Origin: Pacificibacter marinus
GTDB lineage: Bacteria > Pseudomonadota > Alphaproteobacteria > Rhodobacterales > Rhodobacteraceae
Reading direction: 5' to 3'
Assembly (NCBI RefSeq): GCF_900109555.1
Contig: NZ_FNZV01000001.1
Location: 124,001-188,000, forward strand
DNA length: 64,000 nucleotides
Shown here one piece after another: positions 7,938 to 17,414 of the stretch. The position numbers and the translations under genes are program-made. The notes under the pieces were generated by a model. That model was not told where the DNA came from and ran no database searches. It saw only the letters and a list, made by a program, of their open reading frames with translations. Each line of letters begins with the position of its first letter. The first letter of the stretch is position 1.

Positions 7938-10561
7938 ATCCCTTTTCTCACGCACCACTTGATGAAAAAAACATAGACGATAGCCCCGTCCGGGGGATCG
8001 TCTTTGTCCTTATCGGTTGCGCGTTCATTCTTGCACTGCTTACCATGTCAGTTTTCTTATCAAACAAAGTGCGCGAATTTTCTTTTGCCCGCTCAGATAG
8101 TCTGGCTTGGAATTTATCACAAACGGAAGTTGCTTTTCGTAGATATCAAGTAGAGTTGGCGACAGCGATAGATCTCACTCCTGCTTACGGCAACACTCCA
8201 ATAGAAGCCTTGAAAGCGACGGCTTTAAAATTTGATCTTTTTTATGCGCGTACAGAAACAATTTTAGGCCGTTCAAAAAGCTATCCATCATCCGCTGAAA
8301 TGTCTGCCCAGCTTGAGGATATTCTGTCATTTAGAACAAAAACTGCAGCTATTTTAGACAGATCTAGCCCCCTAGCGCTTGTTGATCTAAGAAGAATGCA
8401 GCAGCAGGCATACGGCATAAGTAATACCATCCGAATATTTACCCTGAACGCTTTAAGTGAAACGGTGTCATTCCAAGAGACTGCACGCGCAAATCTACAT
8501 ATCGCGCTGGAACGTTATTTTTTGGTATCATTGGCCCTATTGGTTTCCACAAGCGCAACAGCGCTCATCATGGTGTACTTAAGACGGCAAGTCAGTAGAA
8601 GTGCTAAACGTCAAAAGAGAATTTCATCTTACCTTTTCAAAGTATTAAAAGCATCCCAAGACGCTATATTCGTACTCGACAAAGATTTTAATATCTCTGA
8701 AGCAAACCCCGCAGCACAGAACATGTTTGAATGCCCGCGCAGTGAAATCATCGGCGCCTCAATCATAAACATGTATACACCACGCAAGTTGCGCACTCCA
8801 TTTCGCAAGCTATTGCAGGACACCCTGAACAATGTTTCGATACATGACAGTACCGATTTGCATAGGTCTGTTTGGGCACAAACACGCAAAGGGATCGTCT
8901 TTCCAGTTGAATTAACCCTTGTTCGAGATCGCGGACTGCACGGAGAACCAATATTGATTGGCTTTTTGCGCAATACATCACATGAAATGAAAGCGCGTCG
9001 ACGCGTGCGGCGCGCATTGATCCGTGCGAAAAGCGATGCCTCAGCCAAGAGCCGCTTTTTGGCGACCATGAGTCACGAAATGCGGACACCGTTGCACAGT
9101 GTCATAGCCGCACTTGATATGATCGAATTAGACGCTGTTGAAGCAAACGCAGCAAACCTTATAAATCTTGCAAAAACGGCAAGTGAATTTGCACTCACTC
9201 AAACCAACAATATATTAGATATTACGAAAAATGCGGCGCAATCGAAATATGCCCATCCGGAAAGCTTTAGCCCCAAGGCCATCATTCAAAACATCTGCGA
9301 TCAAGTCAGTGCCCTGTCACAAGGACGCGGAAATACCTTTAAAATTGAATGGAGTGGCCCAAGCAGCAACTTTGGATTAAAAGATGCATTTTCAAAATCG
9401 GCGTCTAATCTTATCTCAAATGCAATCAAATTCACCCAAAATGGTCAAATCACAGTGTCAGGATGCAACGTACTGATTGACCATAGGTTAACCACTCGCA
9501 TCACTGTGACCGATACGGGAACGGGTATCACTTCCGATGATCAAGAGCGCATCTTTGAAGACTTTTACTCAAACACTTCAAAAACGGATGGCACTCTGCC
9601 AGGAACCGGGCTGGGCTTAGGAATTGTGCGCCGTTCAGTCGAAGCCATGGGGGGCACCATCGGGTTTAGTTCAAAACACAACGAGGGCAGCCAGTTTTGG
9701 TTTTCAATGCCTGCACAAATAGAACAAACCGTCCCTAAAAATATAAACCAAGACACACGAAATGAGACACACGAGGGTCAGAAATTGGACAAGCTCACTC
9801 AACCACAAGTAATGACCAAAACCGCCTTAAACGTTCTGATTATAGAGGATCATCCAACCAACATACTCTTGCTTCAACAGATGCTTGAACGCATGGGCCA
9901 TCGCGTGACCACTGCGCAAAATGGCCTTGCTGGTTTACAAAAAGCGTATCACTCCGCCTATGATCTTATTCTCAGTGATGTCAACATGCCGCAACTGAAC
10001 GGGCTAGACACAGCCCTTTGTATCCGTCTGTTCTCGCTTAGTAAATCGGCATGCATTATTGCCGTCACCGCGCACCCAGAGATGGAAGTCAAAGAAAGTA
10101 TCGAAATATTCGAACACGGTATCGATGGCATTATCTCAAAACCATTTACCCAAGATCAACTGCGCCTTCGTATCGCGGAAATCCAAAAAGAAAAACATGA
10201 AGCCGCGCCAGACATACCCAAACGACGAGAGGATAAAGCTGCACAAACGGCTTTGGAGCTTGCAGAGTTAGGCATGCAGCCGTCTGAAATATCAAACCTT
10301 ATTGAAAGATCCTTCGGAGATGCAACAAACATAAAAACACTACTCAACTTGGCATTTAACACCATAGACACAGTAAACTGGGCAGAACTGGGCGCTGCGG
10401 CACATTACGCTGCAGGCGGGCTATATGCCCTTGGCCATGTTGGACTTGGCGATCTGTTAATTGCAATCGAAACGGCCTGTGCACGCACAGACAAACAGCG
10501 TTTAAACGCCCTAAATTGGGTTCTAAATGCCGAGTTGACGCGACATGAACAAGCCGCTTGA
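7934..10561 (+). CDS. Hybrid sensor histidine kinase (TM-PAS-HisKA-HATPase-REC-Hpt-like)
   Basis: An 875-residue membrane kinase. Transmembrane helix 1 (about 21-43) and helix 2 (about 195-216) flank a helical periplasmic region of about 150 residues. Then come a PAS domain (about 235-350, with SQDAIFVLDKDFNISEANPA), HisKA with phosphorylation site His381 (ATMSHEMRTPLH), and HATPase with an N box near SNLISNAIKF (491-500), a G1 box at TDTGTG and a G2 box at PGTGLGLGI. A receiver follows with Asp682 (LILSDVNMP) and switch Lys736 (ISKPF). The tail (about 775-870) resembles an Hpt domain with His824 in AAAHYAAGGLYALG. The likely output partner is the regulator at 6507-7157. Confidence 0.9.
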   Translation: MNPFSHAPLDEKNIDDSPVRGIVFVLIGCAFILALLTMSVFLSNKVREFSFARSDSLAWNLSQTEVAFRRYQVELATAIDLTPAYGNTPIEALKATALKFDLFYARTETILGRSKSYPSSAEMSAQLEDILSFRTKTAAILDRSSPLALVDLRRMQQQAYGISNTIRIFTLNALSETVSFQETARANLHIALERYFLVSLALLVSTSATALIMVYLRRQVSRSAKRQKRISSYLFKVLKASQDAIFVLDKDFNISEANPAAQNMFECPRSEIIGASIINMYTPRKLRTPFRKLLQDTLNNVSIHDSTDLHRSVWAQTRKGIVFPVELTLVRDRGLHGEPILIGFLRNTSHEMKARRRVRRALIRAKSDASAKSRFLATMSHEMRTPLHSVIAALDMIELDAVEANAANLINLAKTASEFALTQTNNILDITKNAAQSKYAHPESFSPKAIIQNICDQVSALSQGRGNTFKIEWSGPSSNFGLKDAFSKSASNLISNAIKFTQNGQITVSGCNVLIDHRLTTRITVTDTGTGITSDDQERIFEDFYSNTSKTDGTLPGTGLGLGIVRRSVEAMGGTIGFSSKHNEGSQFWFSMPAQIEQTVPKNINQDTRNETHEGQKLDKLTQPQVMTKTALNVLIIEDHPTNILLLQQMLERMGHRVTTAQNGLAGLQKAYHSAYDLILSDVNMPQLNGLDTALCIRLFSLSKSACIIAVTAHPEMEVKESIEIFEHGIDGIISKPFTQDQLRLRIAEIQKEKHEAAPDIPKRREDKAAQTALELAELGMQPSEISNLIERSFGDATNIKTLLNLAFNTIDTVNWAELGAAAHYAAGGLYALGHVGLGDLLIAIETACARTDKQRLNALNWVLNAELTRHEQAA

Positions 10562-10566
10562 TACAA

Positions 10567-12225
10567 TTACCGTTGTGCCGTTTTCCAGTCAGGGTGTTCC
10601 CACGGTATGGAATGATCTTGTTCCAACATTGGTTTTCCCAAAATATGGTCTGCAGCCTTTTCACCGGTCATGATTGATGGCGCATTCAGGTTACCATTGG
10701 TTATTTGTGGAAAAATTGAACTGTCGGCGACACGCAAATTCTGCACCCCTATGACACGACACTGAGGGTCGACAACGGCCATCGGGTCATCCACTGCGCC
10801 CATTTTACAAGTGCCGCAAGGATGGTACGCGCTTTCAACATGCTCACGCACAAACGCATCAAGATCGGCATCTGTAGTCACAGATGAACCGGGCTGTATT
10901 TCATCACCTCGATACGGCGCAAAAGCATCTTGTCCCAGAACTTCGCGCGTCAGCCGAATACAGGTGCGGAATTCTTGCCAATCTTGATCTGTAGACATGT
11001 AATTAAATTCAATTTTGGGCGCATCCGCAGGATCACTTGAGCACAATGAAATTTGCCCGCGTGAGGTTGAGCGCATCGGACCAACATGTGCCTGATATCC
11101 GTGCCCTTCGGCGGCGACTTTACCGTCGTATCGCACCGCTATCGGCAGAAAATGGAACTGAATATCGGGGTAATCAATACCCGCTTTGGACCGAATAAAC
11201 CCAGCGCTTTCAAATTGGTTTGAAGCGCCAAGCCCCGTGCGGGTGAACAACCATTGCGCACCGATCAAAGCTTTTCCAAATAGGTTCCAATACTTATACA
11301 AAGACACCGGTTTTATCGCAGCTTGTTGAATATACAATTCAAGGTGGTCTTGCAGGTTTTGACCGACGCCGGCACGGTCAGCGACCACATCAATGCCATG
11401 CTCAGCCAAGTGCTTGGCTGGACCAATCCCTGAAAGCATCAACAATTTTGGTGAATTGATAGAGCTTGCGGATATGATCACTTCAGCGTTCGCGTGAATG
11501 CATTCACGTTTGCCGCCCCGTTCAATTTCAACACCTATAGCGCGCCCGTTTTCGATCACAATTTTATGCGCAAGTGCACGAACAACCCGACAGTGGGCAT
11601 GCTTTAATGCAGGCTTAAGATAGGCCTTATAAGCGGACCAACGCGTGCCTTTATAAATAGTCGCATCAAAGGGGCCAAAGCCCTCTTGCTGCTGACCGTT
11701 GTAATCGTCGGTTACGCAATAGCCAGCTTGACGCCCCGCTTCGACAAAGGCTTTGGTCAATGGATTTTTACGTTTACCGCGTGTCACATGCAGCGGGCCA
11801 TTTTTGCCGCGCCATGCAGGATCGCCCCCGTGACCGCCCGAATGCCAATGTTCCATACGTTTGAAATAAGGCAACACATCGGCGAAACTCCAGCCTTTGG
11901 CACCCATCTCATCCCATGTGTCAAAATCACGAGCGTGACCGCGCACATAGATCATCCCATTGATTGAGGACGAGCCCCCCAGCACTTTCCCGCGAGGCGT
12001 CGCCATGCAGCGGCCGCCCAAATGCGGCTCTGGTTCTGACTGGAACCCCCAATCATAGCGGCGCATGTTCATCGGGTAGGACAATGCAGCGGGCATTTGA
12101 ATAAACGGCCCTGCATCCGTGCCGCCATGCTCAATGACAATGACGGATTTACCAGCTTCAGCCAAACGATATGCAATCGCACATCCTGCAGACCCAGCCC
12201 CTACAATAACATAATCTGCTTGCAT
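10567..12225 (-). CDS. betA: BetA, choline dehydrogenase (GMC flavoprotein)
   Basis: A 552-residue GMC-family oxidoreductase close in length to BetA of E. coli. It has an N-terminal FAD-binding [17 protein letters not shown], the GMC signature [18 protein letters not shown] around residues 79-96, and the C-terminal active-site [10 protein letters not shown] followed by [11 protein letters not shown]. It oxidises choline to betaine aldehyde at the membrane. Its ATG overlaps the betB stop by one base (TGATG), so betB and betA are translationally coupled; a TTG one codon upstream is rejected. It is last in betI-betB-betA and convergent with the hybrid kinase gene, 5 bp apart. Confidence 0.93.
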   Translation of the reverse strand: MQADYVIVGAGSAGCAIAYRLAEAGKSVIVIEHGGTDAGPFIQMPAALSYPMNMRRYDWGFQSEPEPHLGGRCMATPRGKVLGGSSSINGMIYVRGHARDFDTWDEMGAKGWSFADVLPYFKRMEHWHSGGHGGDPAWRGKNGPLHVTRGKRKNPLTKAFVEAGRQAGYCVTDDYNGQQQEGFGPFDATIYKGTRWSAYKAYLKPALKHAHCRVVRALAHKIVIENGRAIGVEIERGGKRECIHANAEVIISASSINSPKLLMLSGIGPAKHLAEHGIDVVADRAGVGQNLQDHLELYIQQAAIKPVSLYKYWNLFGKALIGAQWLFTRTGLGASNQFESAGFIRSKAGIDYPDIQFHFLPIAVRYDGKVAAEGHGYQAHVGPMRSTSRGQISLCSSDPADAPKIEFNYMSTDQDWQEFRTCIRLTREVLGQDAFAPYRGDEIQPGSSVTTDADLDAFVREHVESAYHPCGTCKMGAVDDPMAVVDPQCRVIGVQNLRVADSSIFPQITNGNLNAPSIMTGEKAADHILGKPMLEQDHSIPWEHPDWKTAQR

Positions 12226-13697
12226 CAAAACGGCGCTTCCGTGCTGCTTAGGGCCACATAGATGGACTTAATTTGACTGTAATGTTCGATCGCGGCTTTT
12301 GAATTTTCACGCCCAAGACCGGATGATTTCATCCCCCCAAAAGGGGCCTCGACGGGGGTTAAATTATAGGTGTTGATATAGCATGTTCCCGCCTCAAAGG
12401 CTTGCGCGACACGGTGTGCACGGGTCAAATCACGCGTAAACACGCCCGCAGCCAAGCCAAATTCCGTGTCATTGGCGCGCTGCACAACTTCGTCTTCGCA
12501 AGTGAATGTAAGCACAGACATCACAGGCCCAAAAATTTCTTCGCGGGCGATGGCCATGTCATCGGTGACGCCATCAAACAGTGCCGGTTCAACATAAAAC
12601 CCAGCGCGATCAATACGTTTACCGCCTTTGACCAAACGCGCGCCCTGCGCAATGCCTTTGGCAACATAGCCTTCGACAATATCGCACTGCGCAGCGGACA
12701 CCATGGGGCCAATGGTGGTGGTCTCGTCCATCGGATCGCCAATCACGGCATTGTCCATACGCTCGGCCACGCGGGCCACGAAAGCCTCGGCAATAGTTTC
12801 ATGCACAAAAACGCGCGTACCGTTTGAGCAAATCTGGCCTGTGGAATAAAAGTTGCCATTGATCGCGCAAGACACCGCGTTTTCCAAATCGGCATCCTCG
12901 AACACAACAATCGGAGACTTACCACCAAGTTCAAGTGTCGCGTGCTTCATCCCCGCAGCAGCGGCAGCGTAGACTTTGCGCCCTGTCGGAACTGACCCCG
13001 TCAAAGACACTTTTGCAACGCGCGGATCATCGATCAAAGCAGCGCCAACATCACCGTAGCCTTGGATCACATTGAAAATTCCAGCGGGCACGCCTGCCTC
13101 GATCAAAATTTCGGCAAACTTAAGCGCGCTTAGAGTGGTCATTTCGGATGGTTTGAAAATCATCGCATTGCCGCAAGCCAAGGCGGGTGCCGCTTTCCAT
13201 GCCGCAATTTGGATCGGATAATTCCATGCACCAATGCCGACACAAACACCCAAAGCTTCGCGGCGGGTGTAAACAAAATCACCGCCCGCCACAGGAATTT
13301 GTTCGCCTGTAAGCGTGCCAGCCAGACCGCCAAAGTATTCAAGCGCGTCAGCAGCAGATGCGGCATCCGCCACCAGAGTTTCCGACAAAGGTTTACCTGT
13401 GTCGTAGCTTTCTAGCACTGAAAGTTCGCGATTTTTGTCACGCATAATATGCGCCGCACGCGTCAAGACCCTGCCCCGCTCAGTGCCAGACAAAGCCGCC
13501 CAAGCCTTTTGCGCACTGGCGGCGGCACACAAAGCTTGTTCAATAATCGCAGGCGTCGCGCTGTGAAGCTCAGCGATTTGCATCCCCGTTGCAGGGTATA
13601 CTGACGTAATCACTTGCCCCGCAGCGTCTTCAACATAGCCCCCATTGATGAAATGGCTTGCGATGGGTTGCTGGTTTGGAGTGGTAATAAAAGTCAT
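12225..13697 (-). CDS. betB: BetB, betaine aldehyde dehydrogenase
   Basis: A 490-residue NAD-dependent aldehyde dehydrogenase of BetB length. The substrate-loop asparagine is in IGAWNYPIQ, the general-base Glu256 in LELGGKSP, and the catalytic Cys290 in [11 protein letters not shown]. It converts betaine aldehyde to glycine betaine, the osmoprotectant end product. The ATG at 13697 gives the family length; a longer open frame to 13865 runs into betI on the same strand and is rejected. The ribosome site is weak, consistent with coupling to betI 28 bp upstream. The gene pairs with betA and the divergent choline importer. Confidence 0.93.
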   Translation of the reverse strand: MTFITTPNQQPIASHFINGGYVEDAAGQVITSVYPATGMQIAELHSATPAIIEQALCAAASAQKAWAALSGTERGRVLTRAAHIMRDKNRELSVLESYDTGKPLSETLVADAASAADALEYFGGLAGTLTGEQIPVAGGDFVYTRREALGVCVGIGAWNYPIQIAAWKAAPALACGNAMIFKPSEMTTLSALKFAEILIEAGVPAGIFNVIQGYGDVGAALIDDPRVAKVSLTGSVPTGRKVYAAAAAGMKHATLELGGKSPIVVFEDADLENAVSCAINGNFYSTGQICSNGTRVFVHETIAEAFVARVAERMDNAVIGDPMDETTTIGPMVSAAQCDIVEGYVAKGIAQGARLVKGGKRIDRAGFYVEPALFDGVTDDMAIAREEIFGPVMSVLTFTCEDEVVQRANDTEFGLAAGVFTRDLTRAHRVAQAFEAGTCYINTYNLTPVEAPFGGMKSSGLGRENSKAAIEHYSQIKSIYVALSSTEAPF

Positions 13698-13725
13698 TTG
13701 GGGCCGTCCTAACGTGTAAAAATTG

Positions 13726-14334
13726 TCATATCGCGTGGGTCTTTGGGGCTGCAAAGAGGCAAGTATCTTGGCACTCGGCCTCGATCGCTTGCAACACTTC
13801 TGCAGCACCATCAAAGGCAACCACGGCATGGCTTTCCAGCGCACAGCGCAAGTAAAGCCCATCAATCAACCCAGCAATTCGCCGTGCTGCCGGATCAGCT
13901 TGCGCCCCAATCAAGGGACGTAAATTGTGCACAAGGTTGCTGTGCAAGCGTCGCTGATAAACATTCAAAAGCCGCTTGGCGCGACTGGATTTTAGCGCAA
14001 GCGCATAAAACACCACCCAAGCAGACATGGTATTGCGGTCCAGACTGCTGGCACCGAAACAGGCCTTTGCGATCGCGGTCAATCGATCTTGTGGGCTTTG
14101 TGCCGATTTCATCATCCGCGAAACATCATCGCTATAGCTCGACAAAATCGCCCGCATCGCAGCCAAGAACAAACTGTCTTTGTCTTTGAAATAGTGAAAC
14201 GCCAACCCCGAAGACACCCCTGCCCGCTTGGCGATTTGCACAGTCGTCACGTCAAGTGATCTGGCCGCACCGATTTCAAGAATCGTTGCGTTGATAAGAT
14301 CGGCGCGGCGTTCGCGTTCTGGTCTGCGTTGCAT
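13726..14334 (-). CDS. betI: BetI, TetR-family choline-responsive repressor
   Basis: A 202-residue TetR-family repressor. The N-terminal helix-turn-helix spans about 25-48 ([31 protein letters not shown]), followed by a helical ligand domain with the BetI-like [19 protein letters not shown] segment. BetI represses bet and choline-uptake genes and is released by choline. The ATG at 14334 has GAGG six bases upstream and matches the usual 195-200-residue length; 14394 would extend the protein into the operator. It is first in betI-betB-betA and divergent from choX. Confidence 0.9.
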   Translation of the reverse strand: MQRRPERERRADLINATILEIGAARSLDVTTVQIAKRAGVSSGLAFHYFKDKDSLFLAAMRAILSSYSDDVSRMMKSAQSPQDRLTAIAKACFGASSLDRNTMSAWVVFYALALKSSRAKRLLNVYQRRLHSNLVHNLRPLIGAQADPAARRIAGLIDGLYLRCALESHAVVAFDGAAEVLQAIEAECQDTCLFAAPKTHAI

Positions 14335-14381
14335 TGTATGCCTCGTGTCGGCTGTTGTCTTTTTTTCGAACCATGTTATGA

Positions 14382-14399
14382 ATTGACTGATCAATCAAT
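14382..14399. promoter_or_regulatory. Candidate BetI operator between betI and choX
   Basis: The 18-bp ATTGACTGATCAATCAAT is a near-perfect palindrome around TGATCA (16 of 18 positions symmetric). It lies 48 bp upstream of betI and 47 bp upstream of choX, the position expected for one TetR-type site controlling both divergent operons. Assignment to BetI is inferred from position. Confidence 0.65.
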
Positions 14400-14445
14400 A
14401 GGCGGAAAGCATTTTCCGCTGTCAAAGTCCAAATCGGGGTCTAGC

Positions 14446-15366
14446 ATGAAATTCGCTCTTACAACATCCATCATCGCTCTCACAGCCACAACCGCTTTTG
14501 CTGACTGTACGTCAGTTTCGTTTTCAGACGTTGGCTGGACAGACATCACAGCGACCACAGCAGCCACAACCACAGTCCTAGACGCATTGGGCTATGAAAC
14601 AAACGTCAGCGTCTTGGCTGTGCCCGTGACCTATGTGTCGCTCGAAAAAGGTGACATCGACGTTTTCTTGGGCAACTGGATGCCCACTATGGAAGCCGAC
14701 ATCGCGCCCTACCGCGAACGTGGCACAGTCGACACCGTACGCACCAACTTGGAAGGCGCGAAATACACACTTGCGACCAACGCAGCTGGCGCCGCTTTGG
14801 GCCTGACAACATTTGCAGATATCGTGGCACAATCAGATGCGCTTGACGACACGATCTATGGCATCGAGCCAGGCAATGATGGCAACCGCTTGATCATGGA
14901 TATGATTGCAGACAACGCATTTGATCTCAAAGAATTTGACGTCAAAGAAAGCTCTGAACAAGGCATGCTCAGCCAGGTGTCTCGCCTGTCGAAAAAAGAC
15001 GAACCTATCGTATTTCTTGCGTGGGAACCCCACCCAATGAACGCCAACTTTGACCTGACATACTTGGATGGTGGCGATGATTGGTTTGGCCCGAACTTTG
15101 GCGGCGCGACAGTGCACACCAACACCCGTGCAGGATACGTCGATGAGTGTCCAAACGTTGGTAAACTATTGCAAAACCTAGAGTTTTCACTTGCCATGGA
15201 AAACGAAATCATGGGCGCGATCTTGAACGATGGCGTTGAAGCAAATGAGGCCGCAAAAGCATGGCTCACAAGCAACCCACAGGTTCTCGGCGCTTGGTTG
15301 GACGGTGTCACAACTGTAGACGGCGGAGATTCAATGACAGCCGTTAAAGGCGCGCTTGGTCTTTAA
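14446..15366 (+). CDS. choX: ChoX, choline ABC transporter substrate-binding protein
   Basis: A 306-residue periplasmic binding protein of the OpuAC/ChoX type. It has a signal peptide (1-19, ending in AFA), then CTSVSFSDVGWTDITATTAAT at the mature N-terminus and aromatic binding-pocket segments such as FLGNWMPTME and FLAWEPHPMNANFDL. ChoX delivers choline, and weakly acetylcholine, to the ChoWV membrane complex. It lies first in choXWV and divergent from betI, so import and conversion to betaine are probably induced together. The ATG at 14446 is chosen because it begins a clean signal peptide; a longer frame from 14329 crosses the operator. Confidence 0.92.
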   Translation: MKFALTTSIIALTATTAFADCTSVSFSDVGWTDITATTAATTTVLDALGYETNVSVLAVPVTYVSLEKGDIDVFLGNWMPTMEADIAPYRERGTVDTVRTNLEGAKYTLATNAAGAALGLTTFADIVAQSDALDDTIYGIEPGNDGNRLIMDMIADNAFDLKEFDVKESSEQGMLSQVSRLSKKDEPIVFLAWEPHPMNANFDLTYLDGGDDWFGPNFGGATVHTNTRAGYVDECPNVGKLLQNLEFSLAMENEIMGAILNDGVEANEAAKAWLTSNPQVLGAWLDGVTTVDGGDSMTAVKGALGL

Positions 15367-15387
15367 TCTGCATTCGAAATGACAGAG

Positions 15388-15413
15388 GCCCCGTGCAGTG
15401 TACGGGGCTTTTT
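15388..15413 (+). terminator. Partial terminator or attenuator hairpin between choX and choW
   Basis: GCCCCGT (15388-15394) pairs with ACGGGGC (15402-15408) across a 7-nt loop and is followed by five T residues. It is a compact Rho-independent terminator shape inside the choXWV operon, and would leave more binding-protein than permease message. Confidence 0.75.
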
Positions 15414-15461
15414 CTATGCCCTCGCAAATGCGGGCAAACACCATAACAAAGGAGTGGATTT

Positions 15462-16298
15462 TTGGACTGGCTCACATCGCAAAAGATCCCCGTTGGTAAA
15501 ACAGCGAGTGCCATTTTTGATTGGATTCAATCACGTGCAGAGGGGCCCCTTGATGCGATCAGCGTCGGATTGGAAGCACTGATTGACGGTATTTTGTGGC
15601 TACTTCAAACCCCGCATCCGCTTGTGATCATACTGGCCTTTGCCGCGCTGACATGGATCATTCAGCGCAATTGGAAAACCAGCGTTCTTGTGGCTGTCGG
15701 ATTTTTGTTCATTCTCAATCAAGACTACTGGGAAGAAACAACAGAAAGCCTGACCTTGGTTCTATCGGCCTGTGTTGTGTGCATGTCGATTGGTGTGCCC
15801 ATTGGTATTGCAGCCGCGCATCGGCCCCGATTGTACGCGGCAATGCGCCCTGTTTTGGATTTGATGCAAACTCTGCCTACGTTTGTCTATCTCATTCCAG
15901 CTATTATATTTTTCGGCATTGGCATGGTCCCGGGCTTGATCGCAACCGTTGTGTTTGTTTTGCCCGCCCCCATTCGCCTGACACAGCTTGGGATCGCATC
16001 AACGCCCAAGCCTTTGACCGAAGCCGTGCGTGCCTTTGGCGGCAGTGAACGCGATGTTTTGATCAAATCCGAACTGCCACACGCAATGCCCCAAATCATG
16101 GCCGGCCTAAACCAAACCATTATGCTTGCGCTTTCAATGGTGGTGATCGCGGCCCTTGTGGGTGCGGATGGGTTGGGTGTCCCTGTCGTGCGCGCGCTGA
16201 ATCAAGTGAACACAAGCCTTGGATTTGAAAGTGGATTTGTCATCGTTGTGGTATCGATCATTCTGGACCGCATGCTCAACAAAGGAGCAAAATCATGA
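15462..16298 (+). CDS. choW: ChoW, choline ABC transporter permease
   Basis: A 278-residue integral membrane permease of the ProW/OpuAB family with about six helices. The coupling-loop segment is EAVRAFGGSERDVLIKSELPHAMPQIMAGLNQTIMLALSM, read in two parts around residues 188-228. It forms the translocation path for choline with ChoV. I start it at a TTG because AAAGGAG lies 7 bp upstream and no ATG fits; the next Met is far inside the protein. It lies 95 bp after choX, behind a terminator-like hairpin, and overlaps choV by 4 bp (ATGA). Confidence 0.88.
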   Translation: MDWLTSQKIPVGKTASAIFDWIQSRAEGPLDAISVGLEALIDGILWLLQTPHPLVIILAFAALTWIIQRNWKTSVLVAVGFLFILNQDYWEETTESLTLVLSACVVCMSIGVPIGIAAAHRPRLYAAMRPVLDLMQTLPTFVYLIPAIIFFGIGMVPGLIATVVFVLPAPIRLTQLGIASTPKPLTEAVRAFGGSERDVLIKSELPHAMPQIMAGLNQTIMLALSMVVIAALVGADGLGVPVVRALNQVNTSLGFESGFVIVVVSIILDRMLNKGAKS

Positions 16299-17344
16299 AC
16301 GCTATAAACATAGACGCGTCCAAAATTGCTGTCAAAATTGATGCAGTTTCCATCGCATTTGGGAATGATCCAGCAAGCGCTTTGCCGATGATGGACGCAG
16401 GGCACGACCGTACAGAAATCCAAGAGGCCACGGATCAAGTATTGGGGGTGCATGACTGCTCACTCGAAGTGCAAGACGGCGAGATTTTGGTTTTGATGGG
16501 CCTGTCTGGCTCTGGAAAATCAACGCTTTTGCGGGCACTGAATGGGTTAAATCCTGTCGTACGCGGCAGCGTGTCGATCAAAGATGGCACGGGCATGACC
16601 GAAGTCACCGGCGCCCCGGTACAAGAGTTGCGCCGCTTGCGCCGCGAACGCATTGCAATGGTGTTTCAGCATTTTGGACTTTTGCCATGGCGCAATGTGG
16701 CAGACAATGTTGGTCTGGGACTTGAACTTGGCGGAATGTCAAAAACCGAACGGCGCGCGAAAGTAATGGACGTTTTGGGACTTGTGGGCCTGCAAGATTG
16801 GGCCGACAATAAAGTCAGTGAGCTGTCTGGCGGCATGCAGCAACGCGTTGGTTTGGCGCGCGCTTTTGTTACGGAAGCGCCAATTTTGCTAATGGACGAG
16901 CCATTTTCGGCGCTTGATCCTTTGATCCGCACCAAGCTGCAAGACGAACTTTTGGATCTGCAATCCAAGCTGAACCGCACCATCGTTTTTGTCAGTCACG
17001 ATCTGGATGAAGCCTTTAAACTTGGCAATCGCATCGCGATTATGGATGGCGGGCGGATCATACAATGCGGCGCTCCGCATGACATCGCCACCCAGCCGAA
17101 GAATGATTATGTCGCGGATTTCGTCGCTCATTCAAACCCGTTGTCGTATCTTGCGGTGGGCGATGTGATGGAAGACATCACACCAAATGCACAGGGCGAA
17201 ATAGATATTGAAACGCCCGTCTCAGCAGCGCTCGATCAGATTGTTGATCAAAAAACACCGCTCATCATTATGAAAAGCGGCGCTCCTGTCGGGCAAATCA
17301 GCGCCAATGGGTTGCTCAAACGATTGGCGCAACGCAGGCTTTAA
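16295..17344 (+). CDS. choV: ChoV, choline ABC transporter ATP-binding protein
   Basis: A 349-residue ATPase of the ProV/OpuAA type. It has a long N-terminal extension (1-50), Walker A GLSGSGKS at 69-76, signature LSGGMQQRVGLARA, Walker B ILLMDEPFSALDP and switch histidine in FVSHDLDEA. A short C-terminal part (about 290-345) is in the place of the CBS regulatory region of ProV. It powers choline import through ChoW. Its ATG overlaps the choW stop by 4 bp. A bidirectional terminator follows at 17374-17413. Confidence 0.92.
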   Translation: MNAINIDASKIAVKIDAVSIAFGNDPASALPMMDAGHDRTEIQEATDQVLGVHDCSLEVQDGEILVLMGLSGSGKSTLLRALNGLNPVVRGSVSIKDGTGMTEVTGAPVQELRRLRRERIAMVFQHFGLLPWRNVADNVGLGLELGGMSKTERRAKVMDVLGLVGLQDWADNKVSELSGGMQQRVGLARAFVTEAPILLMDEPFSALDPLIRTKLQDELLDLQSKLNRTIVFVSHDLDEAFKLGNRIAIMDGGRIIQCGAPHDIATQPKNDYVADFVAHSNPLSYLAVGDVMEDITPNAQGEIDIETPVSAALDQIVDQKTPLIIMKSGAPVGQISANGLLKRLAQRRL

Positions 17345-17373
17345 GATGTGATTATGCCCCCTTAGTTCGCAAA

Positions 17374-17413
17374 AAAACGGCGGCCCCAACATATCATTGG
17401 GCCGCCGTTTTCA
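17374..17413. terminator. Bidirectional Rho-independent terminator
   Basis: A GC-rich stem (AAACGGCGGCC against GGCCGCCGTTT, with a one-base bulge in the flanking CCAA/TTGG pairs) around a short AT-rich loop. It has a T-run on the plus strand and seven T residues on the minus strand. It serves choV from the left and the RND operon from the right. Confidence 0.88.
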
Positions 17414-17414
17414 T

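Noticed and set aside
12743-12934. Short frames inside betB suggesting a frameshift
   Set aside because: betB is full length with all catalytic residues; these are out-of-frame shadows.
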